Positions 39,571 through 52,075 of a DNA stretch of 64,000 nt are shown here, one piece after another. Positions within the stretch are counted from its first letter, which is position 1, and each line of letters begins with the position of its first letter. The DNA is from Eledone cirrhosa (lineage: Eukaryota; Mollusca; Cephalopoda; Octopoda; Eledonidae): assembly GCA_964016885.1 (NCBI GenBank), contig OZ024740.1:6231450-6295449 (forward strand), in the 5' to 3' direction. A program made the translations under genes and the position numbers. Below the pieces are notes generated by a model. That model had not been told where the DNA came from, searched no databases, and saw nothing but the letters and a program-made list of their open reading frames with translations.

Positions 39571-39785
39571 TGTTTCTAATTCAGACACAAGGCCAGCAGT
39601 TTGAAGGGGGAGGGGAAAATCAATGAAATCAACCCCAGTGCATTACTGGTGCTTTATTTTATCGACCTCATAAGGATGAAAGGCAAAGCTATCTTTGGCA
39701 GGATTTGAACTCAGACCATAAAGGGCCATAACTCTATGCTGCAAAGTATGGTGTCTGATGCTCTACCAATGTTGCTAATCCACCA
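39560..39785 (-). mobile_element. tRNA-Lys-type SINE copy 2, best preserved
   Basis: On the minus strand the head reads TAGCAACATTGGTAGAGCAT then CAGAC (39,753-39,777), matching a tRNA-Lys A-box region. The B box GTTCAAATC at 39,702-39,710 is canonical. After it come the family's conserved TTTGCCTTTCATCC-type segment, ACCAGTAATGCACTGGGGTT, and a tail with GGCCTTGTGTCTGAATTAG and an ATT-rich end. Total about 225 bp. Polymerase III promoter boxes look usable, but I cannot tell whether it is transcribed. It is not a functional tRNA gene. Confidence 0.88.
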
Positions 39786-39787
39786 CC

Positions 39788-39935
39788 CTATTGTTAATAA
39801 TAGTTTCTTATATAGGCACAAGGTCAGCAATTTGGGGGAGGGGAAAGTCAATTAAATCGACCCCAGTGCGTGACTGGTACTTTATTTTATCGACCCCGTA
39901 AGGATAAAAGGCAAAGTTAACCTCGGCGGGATTGT
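39788..39935 (-). mobile_element. tRNA-type SINE copy 3, 5'-truncated
   Basis: The 3' two-thirds of the same SINE: the tail complement TAGGCACAAGGTCAGCAATT, the segment TTTATTTTATCGACCCCG and GGCAAAGTTAACCTCGGCGG, ending at the B box. The tRNA-derived head is missing; minisatellite sequence begins at once. A truncated 5' end fits target-primed insertion. Confidence 0.87.
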
Positions 39936-39942
39936 TAATAAT

Positions 39943-40075
39943 ATCTGTTGATTGCTACCACTGACAGATGCACAGATGTACAGATCTTTCTATTGTTAAC
40001 GATATCTGTTGATTGCTACAACTAACATGTGTACAGATCTTTCTATACTGTTGATTGCTACCACTGACAGAAGTG
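39943..40075. repeat. 50-60 bp minisatellite, right block
   Basis: Units beginning ATCTGTTGATTGC at 39,943 and 40,004 are 61 bp apart because the first has a duplicated CAGATG segment. A third, shorter unit begins near 40,047. They match the block at 39,468-39,570. Confidence 0.85.
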
Positions 40076-40084
40076 CCACTATTT

Positions 40085-40187
40085 TCCTGGTGGCATGAGG
40101 CAGGATTTGAATGCAGAATGTACAGAGAAAGAACAGATAATGCAAATTATCACATCCAATGCTTTAATAATTTTCCCAATCAATCAA
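40085..40187 (-). mobile_element. Diverged SINE tRNA-head fragment
   Basis: On the plus strand CAGGATTTGAATGCAGAATG is the complement of a SINE B-box region (minus strand ATTCAAATC, 40,104-40,112). It is followed by CATCCAATGCTTTAATAATT, the complement of a decayed tRNA-like head. The body and tail of the SINE are absent. Confidence 0.65.
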
Positions 40188-40335
40188 TCGTGGACTGGTA
40201 TTTTATTTATTGGCCACAAAGGGATGGAAAGTAAAGTTGACCTTTGAAAGAAATTAACTTTGAGCACCGAGAGCCGGAATAAATGTTACAAAGCATTTAA
40301 TCAAGAGCTCTAATGACTGCTTTGCAACCATTTAT
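40188..40335 (-). mobile_element. Old, diverged SINE copy
   Basis: Order of segments on the plus strand matches the SINEs above: GGACTGGTATTTTATTTATT, GGATGGAAAGTAAAGTTGAC, a decayed B-box region (AAATTAACTTTGAG), then CAAAGCATTTAATCAAGAGC. Many substitutions show it is the oldest copy in the cluster. Confidence 0.7.
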
Positions 40336-40870
40336 CTCTAAAGAAGAAGTAAAAAGTCATAAGAATTATATTCTTATTCACATTTTCTTCTCCACTAAAG
40401 CGTGGAATCTTTGTGTTGAGATAAAGAAAACAGTTTCAATTCTCTAAAATGTGCCAAGACATTATTCTTCATATCCAATATATCTTCCATTGATAGTCAG
40501 CTTTGACTTAGTAAAATTTACCATTATATTTCTAGACTAGAACCAAGATAATCAATGATTGATTGGTTTATTTAGAAACTGTCAAGGTGGTTTACAGATA
40601 TAATGGTTATGCCTGTGATGGCGGAAGTCCTCAATGAATTGTGTCCTGCTGAAAATGATTAAAGAAAAATAGCCAAGACGTTAGATTTTAGATCAATCTG
40701 TTAAGAAATCAGCTTCACATTTATAATATTCACAATATTGTTAAGTTGCAGAGTGGCAGAACATATCTAAATACTGGGTAGAATGTCTTTTAGAATTTAC
40801 TTAATATCTACAGTCTCAGGTCAAATCCCACTTGGTCTGATAATCTAAGTACAAAGTATTTACTAGATGT
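40336..40870. other. Gene-free stretch, nothing recognised
   Basis: About 535 bp of AT-rich sequence. I looked for open frames, SINE boxes and satellite monomers and found none that I can support. The short palindromic AATCAATGATTGATTGG near 40,550 is the only notable pattern. Confidence 0.5.
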
Positions 40871-41343
40871 AATGAGGTCAACCAAACTCACTCACCATAA
40901 CTATGACTCAGGCCCAACTCCAGGATTTAGTTCTTCTACCAAGGAGAAGGAAGAGTGGGTGATGGGGTGGTGGGGACAGGTACTTAAATTAGAAATAATT
41001 CTAAGGAGGGGTTTGGGAATAAGCCTATCAACAGTCCACTCCAGTCCACCTAGCTGTAAGTGGGTACAACAGTGTGGTATAGTTTACTGTAGTGTCCATG
41101 AGCAAGACATTTCACTGTCAACAGTCCAGTCTATCTAGCTGTAAGTGGGTACAACAATTAAGTGGTCTTAACCACAGAGTTGTGTCTGTTCTCAGAAAGC
41201 TGGTGAGGAGGGGGGGGGGGCAGTGAATGACAGGATATAATGTTTCCTCATTGCAACATCTCCATCCCAGGATAATTCATCAGTTATCCATGTTACTTTC
41301 AATAACAACAACCATCCTTGAAATAACACTCTTTAGTTACTCA
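40871..41343. other. Dispersed-repeat debris with a short direct repeat and poly-G
   Basis: The segment CAACAGTCCACTCCAGTCCA with CTAGCTGTAAGTGGGTACAA (41,030-41,075) is repeated, slightly changed, at about 41,118-41,155. Between them lies GAGCAAGACATTTCACTGTC. Phrases of this type occur in dispersed repeats of cephalopods. A run of G stands at about 41,209-41,220. An 88-codon forward frame from 40,872 overlaps these repeats and is not convincing as a gene. From 41,222 to 41,343 nothing is recognised. Confidence 0.45.
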
Positions 41344-42440
41344 ATATAATTTAACCGGTCCGTCCGTCCAGCGCCCGACGACGCTGTTGGACGGCATGGA
41401 CCTGCCTCTCCAGATGCCGAGCTGCAGGCCCACTGACTTTTCCTGGTTGATCATTGTTCCTGTCACCGCTTCGTATTCTCTTAGTATAGTGCCGATCGCC
41501 TCGATGTTATTGGCGTTCGACACCCCTACAGTGACATCGTCCGCATATTCTGACATGGATCTTCCGCATCCTAGTTCGCGCGGGACCCCCCTCAACGTCT
41601 CCAGTTTGTGTAGTAATGGCTCGAGAGTCAATACGTACAAGAGGGACGAGAGGGGACATCCTTGGCGGACCGATCGCAAGATGTTGAACGGTTCCGAAAG
41701 GTGACTGTTCACTCTCACCACAGAGCAGATGTCGCTGTGCATGGCAGCGATCCAGCCTCTGAAGACGGGCCCAAAGCCAGCCGCCCTCAGGACTGCCGCT
41801 ATGTAACGATGGTCGACCCTATCGAAAGCTTTCGACAGATCTAAATTGATCAAGGACCCACCCGTGCCAGGTTCCCTAGCTACCCTTCCACGATGTATCG
41901 CATGAGGTGGAAGTTGTCGTGGATGGATCTGTCGGGAATGGCGCATGTCTGTGCCTCTCCCACCAGACCACCAACGACAAGCGCCAACTTCTTTGCTAGC
42001 GCCTTGGCCAAAATCTTGAACTCTGTGTTTAGCAGAGTTATGGGCCTGAAATTATCTATGTTATCCCCCTTGTTCGGATCCTTTCTCAGCAGCGCCACAA
42101 CTCCTCGACTCACAGAGCTGGGAATTCTCCCGTTCTGTTGCCAGTTGCAGTAGACGTCCGCCAAGTGGCCTCCGAACAAGTCTGGCATCTGTACGTAAAG
42201 TTCATAGGGCAGACCATCCAAACCAGGCGATTTACCCCTTGTGCAGCAAGTCATTGCCTCCCGTACTTCAGCAGCTGTTATCGGCTTTTCGCAACACTCC
42301 GCCTCAGTGGCCGAGAGCCGCGGCAGTCCGTCGAGGTAGACACTAAAGTCCATCCCTCGATCCGGCCCGCCGCTGCCCCCGAACGGCTGAGCGAAGTGTC
42401 GCCGAAAAGCTTCACACATTTTTCCGGGATCGAGTAGCAT
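41344..42440 (-). pseudogene. Tx1/L1-like LINE reverse transcriptase, internal fragment with frameshift
   Basis: Two overlapping minus-strand frames give one broken reverse transcriptase. The first (42,440-41,880, 186 codons) contains GKSPGLDGLPYE (residues 69-80), FRPITLLNTEFKILAKALA (131-149) and RSIHDN (171-176). The second (to 41,341) contains the motif A block LDLSKAFDRVDH with its catalytic aspartate, RQGCPLS, and the catalytic YADD at its residues 134-137, then the LGIWRGR tail region. The join needs a one-base frame change near 41,880-41,885, where the first frame meets TAG. Order and wording of motifs fit Tx1-like elements of the L1 superfamily. The endonuclease domain and everything beyond RWTDGPVK are missing. 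GC content is clearly above that of the surroundings. Both ends are internal to the gene. Confidence 0.9.
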
Positions 42441-43249
42441 ATATTCATTTTGTCTCGTTATTTCGCAAGATATATTCTATTTTGTCCAGTTATTTCACAA
42501 GAAATATTCTATGTTGTCGAGTTATTTCACAAGATATATTCTATTTTGTCTAGTTATTTCGCAAGATATATTCTATTTTGTCCAGTTATTTCACAAGAAA
42601 TATTCTATTTTGTCCAGTTATTTCACAAGATATCTTCTATTTTGTCTAGTTATTTCTCAAGATATATTCTATTTTGTCCAGTTATTTCACAAGATATCTT
42701 CTATTTTGTCCAGTTATTTCACAAGATATCTTCTATTTTGTCTCGTTATTTCACAAGATATATTCTATTTTGTCCAGTTATTTCGCAAGATATATTCTAT
42801 TTTGTCCAGTTATTTCACAAGATATCTTCTATTTTGTCTCGTTATTTCACAAGATATATTCTATTTTGTCCAGTTATTTCACAAGATAAATTCTACTTTG
42901 TCCAGTCATTTCACAAGATATATACTATTTTGTCCAGTTGTTACACAAGATATCTTCTACCTTGTCCAGTTATTTCACGATATATCTTCAACATTGTCCA
43001 GTTATTTCACAAGATATCTTCTATTTGTCCAGTCATTTCACAAGATATCTTCTACATTGTCCAGTTTTTTCACAACATATCTTCTATTTCGTTCAGTCAT
43101 TTCACAAGATATCTTCTACTTTGTCCAGTTATTTCACAAGATATATTCTATTTTGTCCAGTCATTTCACAAGATATCTTCTATTTTGTCCAGTTATTTCA
43201 CAAGATATCTTCTATTTTGTCCAGTCATTCCACAAGATATCTTCTACTT

Positions 43250-46200
43250 TGTCCAGTTATTTCACAAGATATATTCTATTTTGTCCAGTCATTTCACAAG
43301 ATATCTTCTATTTTGTACAGTTATTTCACAAGATATCTTCTATTTTGTCCAGTTATTTCACAAGATATCTTCTACTTTGTCCAGTCATTCCACAATATAT
43401 CTTCTACTTTGTCCAGTTATTTCACAAGATATCTTCTATTTTGTCCAGTTATTTCACAAGATAGCTACTATTTTGTCCAGGTATTTCACAAGATATATTT
43501 TATTTCGTCCAGTTATTTCACAAGATATATTTTATTTCGTCCAGTTATTTCACAAGATATATTCTATTTTGACCAGTTATTTCACAAGATATATTCTACT
43601 TTGTCCAGTCATTTCACAAGATATCTTCTATTTTGTCCAGTTATTTCACAAGATATATTCTATTTTGTCCAGTTATTTCACAAGATATATTCTATTTTGT
43701 CCAGTTATTTCACAAGATATCTTCTATTTTGACCAGTTATTTCACAACATATCTTCTATTTTGTCCAGTTATTTCACAAGATATATTCTATTTTGTCCAG
43801 TTATTTCACAAGATATCTTCTATTTTGTCCAATCATTTCACAAGATATATTCTATTTTGTCCAGTTATTTCACAAGATATCTTCTATATTGTCCAGTCAT
43901 TTCGCAAGATAACTTCTACTTTGTCTTGTCATTTCACAAGATATCTTCTACTTTACCCAATCATTTCACTAGATATCTTTTATTTTGTCCAGTTATTTTA
44001 CAAGATATCTTATACTTTGTACAATCATTTCACAAGATATATTCTATTTTGTCCAGTTATTTCACAAGATGTCTCCTACTTGTCCAGTTATTTCACAAGG
44101 TATATTCTATTTTGTCCAGTTATTTCACAAGATATCTTCTACTTTGTCCTGTTATTTCACAGAATATATTCTATTTTGTCCAGTCATTCCACAAGATATC
44201 TTCTATTTTGTCCAGTTATTTCACAAGATATATTCTATTTTGTCCTGTCATTCCACAAGATATCTTCTATTTTGTCAAGTTATTTCACAAGATATCTTCT
44301 ATTTTGTCCAGTCATTCCACAAGATATCTTCTATTTTGTCCAGTTATTTCACAAGATATCTTCTATTTTGTCCAGTCATTCCACAAGATATCTTCTATTT
44401 TGTCCAGTTATTTCACAAGATATCTTCTATTTTGTCCAGTCATTCCGCAAGATATCTTCTACTTTGTCCAGTTTTTTCACGAGATATTTTCTACTTTGTC
44501 CAGTTATATCACAAGATATCTTCTATTTTGTCCAGTCATTTCACAAGATATCTTCTATTTTGACCAGTCATTTCACAAGATATCTTCTATTTTGTCCAGT
44601 TATTTCACTAGATATCTTCTATTTGTCCAGTTATTTCACAAGATATCTTCTATTTTGTCCAGTCATTCCACAAGATATCTTCTACTTTGTCCAGTTATTT
44701 CACAAGATATATTCTATTTTGTCCAGTCATTTCACAAGATATCTTCTATTTAGTCCAGTTATTTCACAAGATATCTTCTACTTTGTCCAGTCATTCCACA
44801 AGATATCTTCTACTTTGTCCAGTTATTTCACAAGATATCTTCTATTTTGTCCAGTTATTTCACAAGATATCTACTATTTTGTCCAGGTATTTCACAAGAT
44901 ATATTTTATTTCGTCCAGTTATTTCACAAGATATATTTTATTTCGTCCAGTTATTTCACAAGATATATTCTATCTTGACCAGTTATTTCGCAAGATATAT
45001 TCTACTTTGTCCAGTCATTTAACAAGATATCTTCTATTTTGTCCAGTTATTTCACAAGATATATTCTATATTGTCCAATTATTTCGCAAGATATATTCTA
45101 TCTTGTCCAGTTATTTCACAAGATATCTTCTATTTTGACCAGTTATTTCACAAGATATCTTCTATTTTGTCCAATTATTTCACAAGATATATTGTATTTT
45201 GTCCAGTTATTTCACAAGATATCTTCTATATTGTCCAGTCATTTCGCAAGATGTCTTCTACTTTGTCTTGTTATTTCACACGATATCTTCTACTTTACCC
45301 AATCATTTCACTAGATATCTTTTAATTTGTCCAGTTATTTTACAAGATATCTTCTACTTTGTACAATCATTTCACAAGATATATTCTATTTTGTCCAGTT
45401 ATTTCACAAGATATCTCCTACTTGTCCAGTTATTTCACAAGATATATTCTATTTTATCCAGTCATTTCACAAGATATATTCTACTTTGTCCAGTTATTTC
45501 ACAAGATATCTTCTACTTTACCCAATCATTTCACAAGATATATTCTATTTTGTCCAGTCATTTCACAAGATATATTCTATTTTGTCCAGTTATTTCACAA
45601 GATATCTTCTATTTTGACCAGTTATTTCACAAGATATATTCTATTTTGTCCAGTCATTCCACAAGATATCTTCTACTTTGTCCAGTTATTTCACAAGATA
45701 TCTTCTATTTTCCCAGTTATTTCACAAGATAGCTTCTCTTTGTCCAGTTATTTCACAAGATATCTTCTATTTTTCCAGTTATTTCACAAGATATTTTATA
45801 TTTCGTCCAGTTATTACACAAGATATATTCTACTTTGTCCACATATTTCACAAGAATCCTACTTTGTCCAGTTATTTCATGAGATATCTTCTATTTTGTC
45901 CAGTCATTTCACAAGATATCTTCTATTTTGTCCAGTTATTTCACAACATATATTCTACTTTGTCCAGTAATTTCACAAGATATATTCTATTTTGTCCATT
46001 TATTTCACAAATCTATTCTACTTTGCCCAGTTATTTCACAAGATATATTCTATTTTATCCAGTTATTTCACAAGATATCTTCTACATTGACCAGTTATGT
46101 CACAACATATATTCTAATTTGTCTGGTTATTTCACAAGATATATTCTATTTTGTCCTGTTATTTCCCAAGATATCTTCTATTTTGTCCAGTTATTTCACA

Positions 46201-49200
46201 AGATATCTTCTACTTTGTCCAGTTGTTTCACAAGATGTATTCTATTTTATCCAGTCATTTCACAAGATGTCTTCTACTTTGTCTTGTTATTTCACACGAT
46301 ATCTTCTACTTTACCCAATCATTTCACTAGATATCTTTTATTTTGTCCAGTTATTTTACAAGATATCTTCTACTTTGTACAATCATTTCACAAGATATAT
46401 TCTATTTTGTCCAGTTATTTCACAAGATATCTCCTACTTGTCCAGTTATTTCACAAGATATATTCTATTTTGTCCAGTCATTTCACAAGATATATTCTAC
46501 TTTGTCCAGTTATTTCACAAGATATCTTCTACTTTACCCAATCATTTCACAAGATATATTCTATTTTGTCCAGTCATTTCACAAGATATCTTCTATTTTG
46601 TACAGTTATTTCACAAGATATCTTCTATTTTGTCCAGTCATTCCACAATATATCTACTACTTTGTCCAGCTATTTCACAAGATATCTTCTATTTTGTCCA
46701 GTTATTTCACAAGATAGCTACTATTTTGTCCAGGTATTTCACAAGATATATTTTATTTCGTCCAGTTATTTCACAAGATATATTTTATTTCGTCCAATTA
46801 TTTCACAAGATATATTCTATTTTGACCAGTTATTTCACAAGATATATTCTACTTTGTCCAGTCATTTCACAAGATATCTTCTATTTTGTCCAGTTATTTC
46901 ACAAGATATCTTCTACTTTGTCCAGTCATTCCACAATATATCTTCTACTTTGTCCAGTTATTTCACAAGATATCTTCTATTTTGTCCAGTTATTTCACAA
47001 GATAGCTACTATTTTGTCCAGGTATTTCACAAGATATATTTTATTTCGTCCAGTTATTTCACAAGATATATTTTATTTCGTCCAATTATTTCACAAGATA
47101 TATTCTATTTTGACCAGTTATTTCACAAGATATATTCTACTTTGTCCAGTCATTTCACAAGATATCTTCTATTTTGTCCAGTTATTTCACAAGATATATT
47201 CTATTTTGTCCAGTTATTTCACAAGATATATTCTATTTTGTCCAGTTATTTCACAAGATATCTTCTATTTTGACCAGTTATTTCACAACATATCTTCTAT
47301 TTTGTCCAGTTATTTCACAAGATATATTCTATTTTGTCCAGTTATTTCACAAGATATCTTCTATTTTGTCCAATCATTTCACAAGATATATTCTATTTTG
47401 TCCAGTTATTTCACAAGATATCTTCTATATTGTCCAGTCATTTCGCAAGATATCTTCTACTTTGTCTTGTTATTTCACAAGATATCTTCTACTTTACCCA
47501 ATCATTTCACTAGATATCTTTTATTTTGTCCAGTTATTTTACAAGATATCTTATACTTTGTACAATCATTTCACAAGATATATTCTATTTTGTCCAGTTA
47601 TTTCACAAGATATCTCCTACTTGTCCAGTTATTTCACAAGGTATATTCTATTTTGTCCAGTTATTTCACAAGATATCTTCTACTTTGACCTGTTATTTCA
47701 CAGAATATATTCTATTTTGTCCAGTCATTCCACAAGATATCTTCTATTTTGTCCAGTTATTTCACAAGATATATTCTATTTTGTCCAGTCATTCCACAAG
47801 ATATCTTCTATTTTGTCAAGTTATTTCACAAGATATCTTCTATTTTGTCCAGTCATTCCACAAGATATCTTCTATTTTGTCCAGTTATTTCACAAGATAT
47901 CTTCTATTTTGTCCAGTTATTTCACAAGATATCTTCTATTTTGTCCAGTCATTCCGCAAGATATCTTCTACTTTGTCCAGTTTTTTCACGAGATATTTTC
48001 TACTTTGTCCAGTTATATCACAAGATATCTTCTATTTTGTCCAGTCATTTCACAAGATATCTTCTATTTTGACCAGTCATTTCACAAGATATCTTCTATT
48101 TTGTCCAGTTATTTCACTAGATATCTTCTATTTGTCCAGTTATTTCACAAGATATCTTCTATTTTGTCCAGTCATTCCACAAGATATCTTCTACTTTGTC
48201 CAGTTATTTCACAAGATATATTCTATTTTGTCCAGTCATTTCACAAGATATCTTCTATTTAGTCCAGTTATTTCACAAGATATCTTCTACTTTGTCCAGT
48301 CATTCCACAAGATATCTTCTACTTTGTCCAGTTATTTCACAAGATATCTTCTATTTTGTCCAGTTATTTCACAAGATATCTACTATTTTGTCCAGGTATT
48401 TCACAAGATATATTTTATTTCGTCCAGTTATTTCACAAGATATATTTTATTTCGTCCAGTTATTTCACAAGATATATTCTATCTTGACCAGTTATTTCGC
48501 AAGATATATTCTACTTTGTCCAGTCATTTAACAAGATATCTTCTATTTTGTCCAGTTATTTCACAAGATATATTCTATATTGTCCAATTATTTCACAAGA
48601 TATATTCTATCTTGTCCAGTTATTTCACAAGATATCTTCTATTTTGACCAGTTATTTCACAAGATATCTTCTATTTTGTCCAATTATTTCACAAGATATA
48701 TTGTATTTTGTCCAGTTATTTCACAAGATATCTTCTATATTGTCCAGTCATTTCGCAAGATGTCTTCTACTTTGTCTTGTTATTTCACACGATATCTTCT
48801 ACTTTACCCAATCATTTCACTAGATATCTTTTATTTTGTCCAGTTATTTTACAAGATATCTTCTACTTTGTACAATCATTTCACAAGATATATTCTATTT
48901 TGTCCAGTTATTTCACAAGATATCTCCTACTTGTCCAGTTATTTCACAAGATATATTCTATTTTGTCCAGTCATTTCACAAGATATATTCTACTTTGTCC
49001 AGTTATTTCACAAGATATCTTCTACTTTACCCAATCATTTCACAAGATATATTCTATTTTGTCCAGTCATTTCACAAGATATATTCTATTTTGTCCAGTT
49101 ATTTCACAAGATATCTTCTATTTTGACCAGTTATTTCACAAGATATATTCTATTTTGTCCAGTCATTCCACAAGATATCTTCTACTTTGTCCAGTTATTT

Positions 49201-49585
49201 CACAAGATATCTTCTATTTTCCCAGTTATTTCACAAGATAGCTTCTCTTTGTCCAGTTATTTCACAACATATATTCTACTTTGTCCAGTAATTTCACAAG
49301 ATATATTCTATTTTGTCCATTTATTTCACAAATCTATTCTACTTTGCCCAGTTATTTCACAAGATATATTCTATTTTATCCAGTTATTTCACAAGATATC
49401 TTCTACATTGACCAGTTATGTCACAACATATATTCTAATTTGTCTGGTTATTTCACAAGATATATTCTATTTTGTCCTGTTATTTCCCAAGATATCTTCT
49501 ATTTTGTCCAGTTATTTCACAAGATATCTTCTACTTTGTCCAGTTGTTTCACAAGATGTATTCTATTTTATCCAGTCATTTCACA
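43250..49585. repeat. Higher-order repeat of about 3.5 kb, two copies
   Basis: Landmarks in the 32-bp array recur at a fixed offset. TCATTCCACAATATATC at about 43,385 and 46,926 are 3,541 bp apart. Open-frame starts at 44,687, 45,039, 45,071, 45,199 and 45,327 recur at 48,196, 48,548, 48,580, 48,708 and 48,836, all 3,509 bp apart. The change from 3,541 to 3,509 is one 32-bp monomer. Further right, TTCACAACATATATTC at 45,940 and 49,261 is 3,321 bp apart, so the second copy lacks a further 188 bp. Similarity ends near 46,260 and 49,585. Confidence 0.87.
46626..47100. repeat. 288-bp (nine-monomer) tandem duplication
   Basis: The rare variant AGCTACTATTTTGTCCAGG stands at 46,716 and 47,004, exactly 288 bp or nine 32-bp monomers apart. 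It is followed in both places by two TATTTTATTTCGTCC monomers and a TTTTGACCAG monomer. Confidence 0.85.
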
Positions 49586-52075
49586 AGATATATTCTATTT
49601 TGTACAGTTATTTCACAACATATATTGTAATTTGTCCAGTTACTTCACAAAATATATTCTATTTTGTCCAGTTCTTTCACAAATATATTCTACTTTGTCA
49701 AGTCATTTCACAAGATATATTCTATTTTATACAGTTATTACACAAGATATCTTCTACATTGTCCAGTTTTTTCACAAGATATCTTCTACTTTGTCCAATC
49801 ATTTCACAAGATATATTCTATTTTAGCCAGTTATTTCACAAGATATCTTCTATATTGTCCAGTTATTTCACAAGATATATTCTATTTTGTCCCGTTATTT
49901 CACAAAATATTTTCTATTTTGTCCAGTTATTTCACAAGATATATTCTATTTTGTCCAGTTATTTCACAAGATATCTTCTATATTGTCCAGTCATTTCGCA
50001 ACATATCTTCTACTTTGTCTTGTTATTTCACAAGATATCTTCTACTTTACCCAATCATTTCACTAGATATCTTTTATTTTGTCCAGTTATTTCACAAGAT
50101 ATCTCCTACTTCTCCAGTTATTTCACAAGATATAGTCTATTTTGTCCAGTTATTTCACAACATATCTTCTATTTTGTCCAGTTATTTCACAAGATATCTT
50201 CTATTTTGTCCAGTTTTTTCACAAGATATCTTCTACTTTGTCCTGTTATTTCACAAGATATATTCTATTTTGTCCAGTCATTCCACAAGATATCTTCTAC
50301 TTTGTCCAGTTATTTCACAAGATATATTCTATTTTGTCAGTTATTTCACAACATATATTCTACTTTGTCCAGTTATTTCACAAGATATATTCTATGTTGT
50401 CCAGTTATTTCACAAGATATATTCTATTTTATCCAGTTATTTCACAAATATATTCTATCTTGTCCAGTTATTTCACAAGATATATTCTATGTTGTCCAGT
50501 TATTTCACAAGATATATTCTATTTTATCTAGTTATTTCACAAATATATTCTATCTTGTCCAGTTATTTCACAAGATATATTCTATTTTGTCCAGTTATAT
50601 CACAAGATATATTCTATTTTGTCCAGTTATTTCACAAGATATGTTCTATCTTGTCCAGTTATTTCACAAGATATATTCTATTTTGTCCAGTTATTTCACA
50701 AGATATCTTCTATTTTGTCCAGTTATTTCACAAGATATCTTGTATTTTGTCCAGTTATTTCACAAGAAATATTCTATTTTGTCCAGTTATTTCACAAGAT
50801 ATCTTCTATTTTGTCCAGTTATTTCACAAGATATATTCTATTTTGTCCAGTTATTTCACCAGATATCTTCTACTTTGTCCAGTCATTTCACAAGATATAT
50901 TCTACTTTGTCCAGTCATTTCACAAGATATATTCTATTTGTCCAGTTATTTCACAAGATATATTCTACTTTGTCCAGCTACTTCTCAAGATATCTTCTAC
51001 ATTGTCCAGTTATTTCACAAGATATATTCTATTTTGTCCAGTTATTTCACAATATATCTTCTATTTTGTCCAGTTATTTCACAAGATATATTCTATTTTG
51101 TCCAGTTATTTCACAAGATATCTTCTATTTTGTCCAATCATTTTACAGGATATCTTCTACTTTGTCTTGTTATTTCACAAGATATTTTCTACTTTGTCCA
51201 GTTATTTCACAACATATCTTCTATTTTGTCCAGTCATTTCACAAGATATATTCTATTTTGTCCAGTTATTTCAAAAGATATTTTCTACTTTGTCCAGTTA
51301 TTTCACAAGATATCTTCTATTTTCCCAGTTATTTCACAAGATATCTTCTACTTTATCCAATCATTTCACTAGATATCTTTTATTTTGTCGAGTTATTTTA
51401 CAAGATATCTTCTACTTTGTACAATCATTTCACAAGATATATTCTATATTGTCCAGTTATTTCACAAGATATCTTCTACTTGTCCAGTTATTTCACAAGA
51501 TATATTCTATTTTGTCCAGTCATTCCACAAGATATCTTCTACTTTGTCCAGTTATTTCACAAGATATCTTCTATTTTCCCAGTTATTTCACAAGATATCT
51601 TCTCTTTTGTCCAGTTATTTCACAAGATATCTTCTACTTGTCCAATCATTTTACAAGATATATTCTATCTTATCCAGTTATTTCACAACATATATTCTAC
51701 TTTGTCCAGTTATTTCACAAGATATATTCTATGTTGTCCAGTTATTTCACAAGATATATACTATTTCGTCCATTTATTTCACAAATATATTCTACTTTGT
51801 CCAGTCATTTCACAAGATATATTCTATTTTGTCCAGTTATTTCACAAGATATCTTCTATATTGTCCAGTTATTTCGCAAGACATCTTCTACTTTGTCTTG
51901 TTATTTCACAAGATATCTTCTACTTTACCCAATCATTTCACTAGATATCTTTTATTTTGTCGAGTTATTTTACAAGATATCTTCTACTTTGTACAATCAT
52001 TTCACAAGATATATTCTATATTGTCCAGTTATTTCACAAGATATCTCCTACTTCTCCAGTTATTTCACAAGATAT

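Noticed and set aside
39702..39777. A functional tRNA-Lys gene
   Set aside because: A and B boxes are present, but the downstream SINE body and tail, and the poor clover-leaf outside the boxes, show a SINE head.
40872..41138. 88-codon plus-strand open frame starting with ATG
   Set aside because: Its second half is made of a short direct repeat (CAACAGTCCA type) and it shows no domain; more likely dispersed-repeat sequence.
41387..42437. Plus-strand open frames opposite the reverse transcriptase
   Set aside because: They are antisense shadows of the minus-strand reverse transcriptase, which has clear catalytic motifs.
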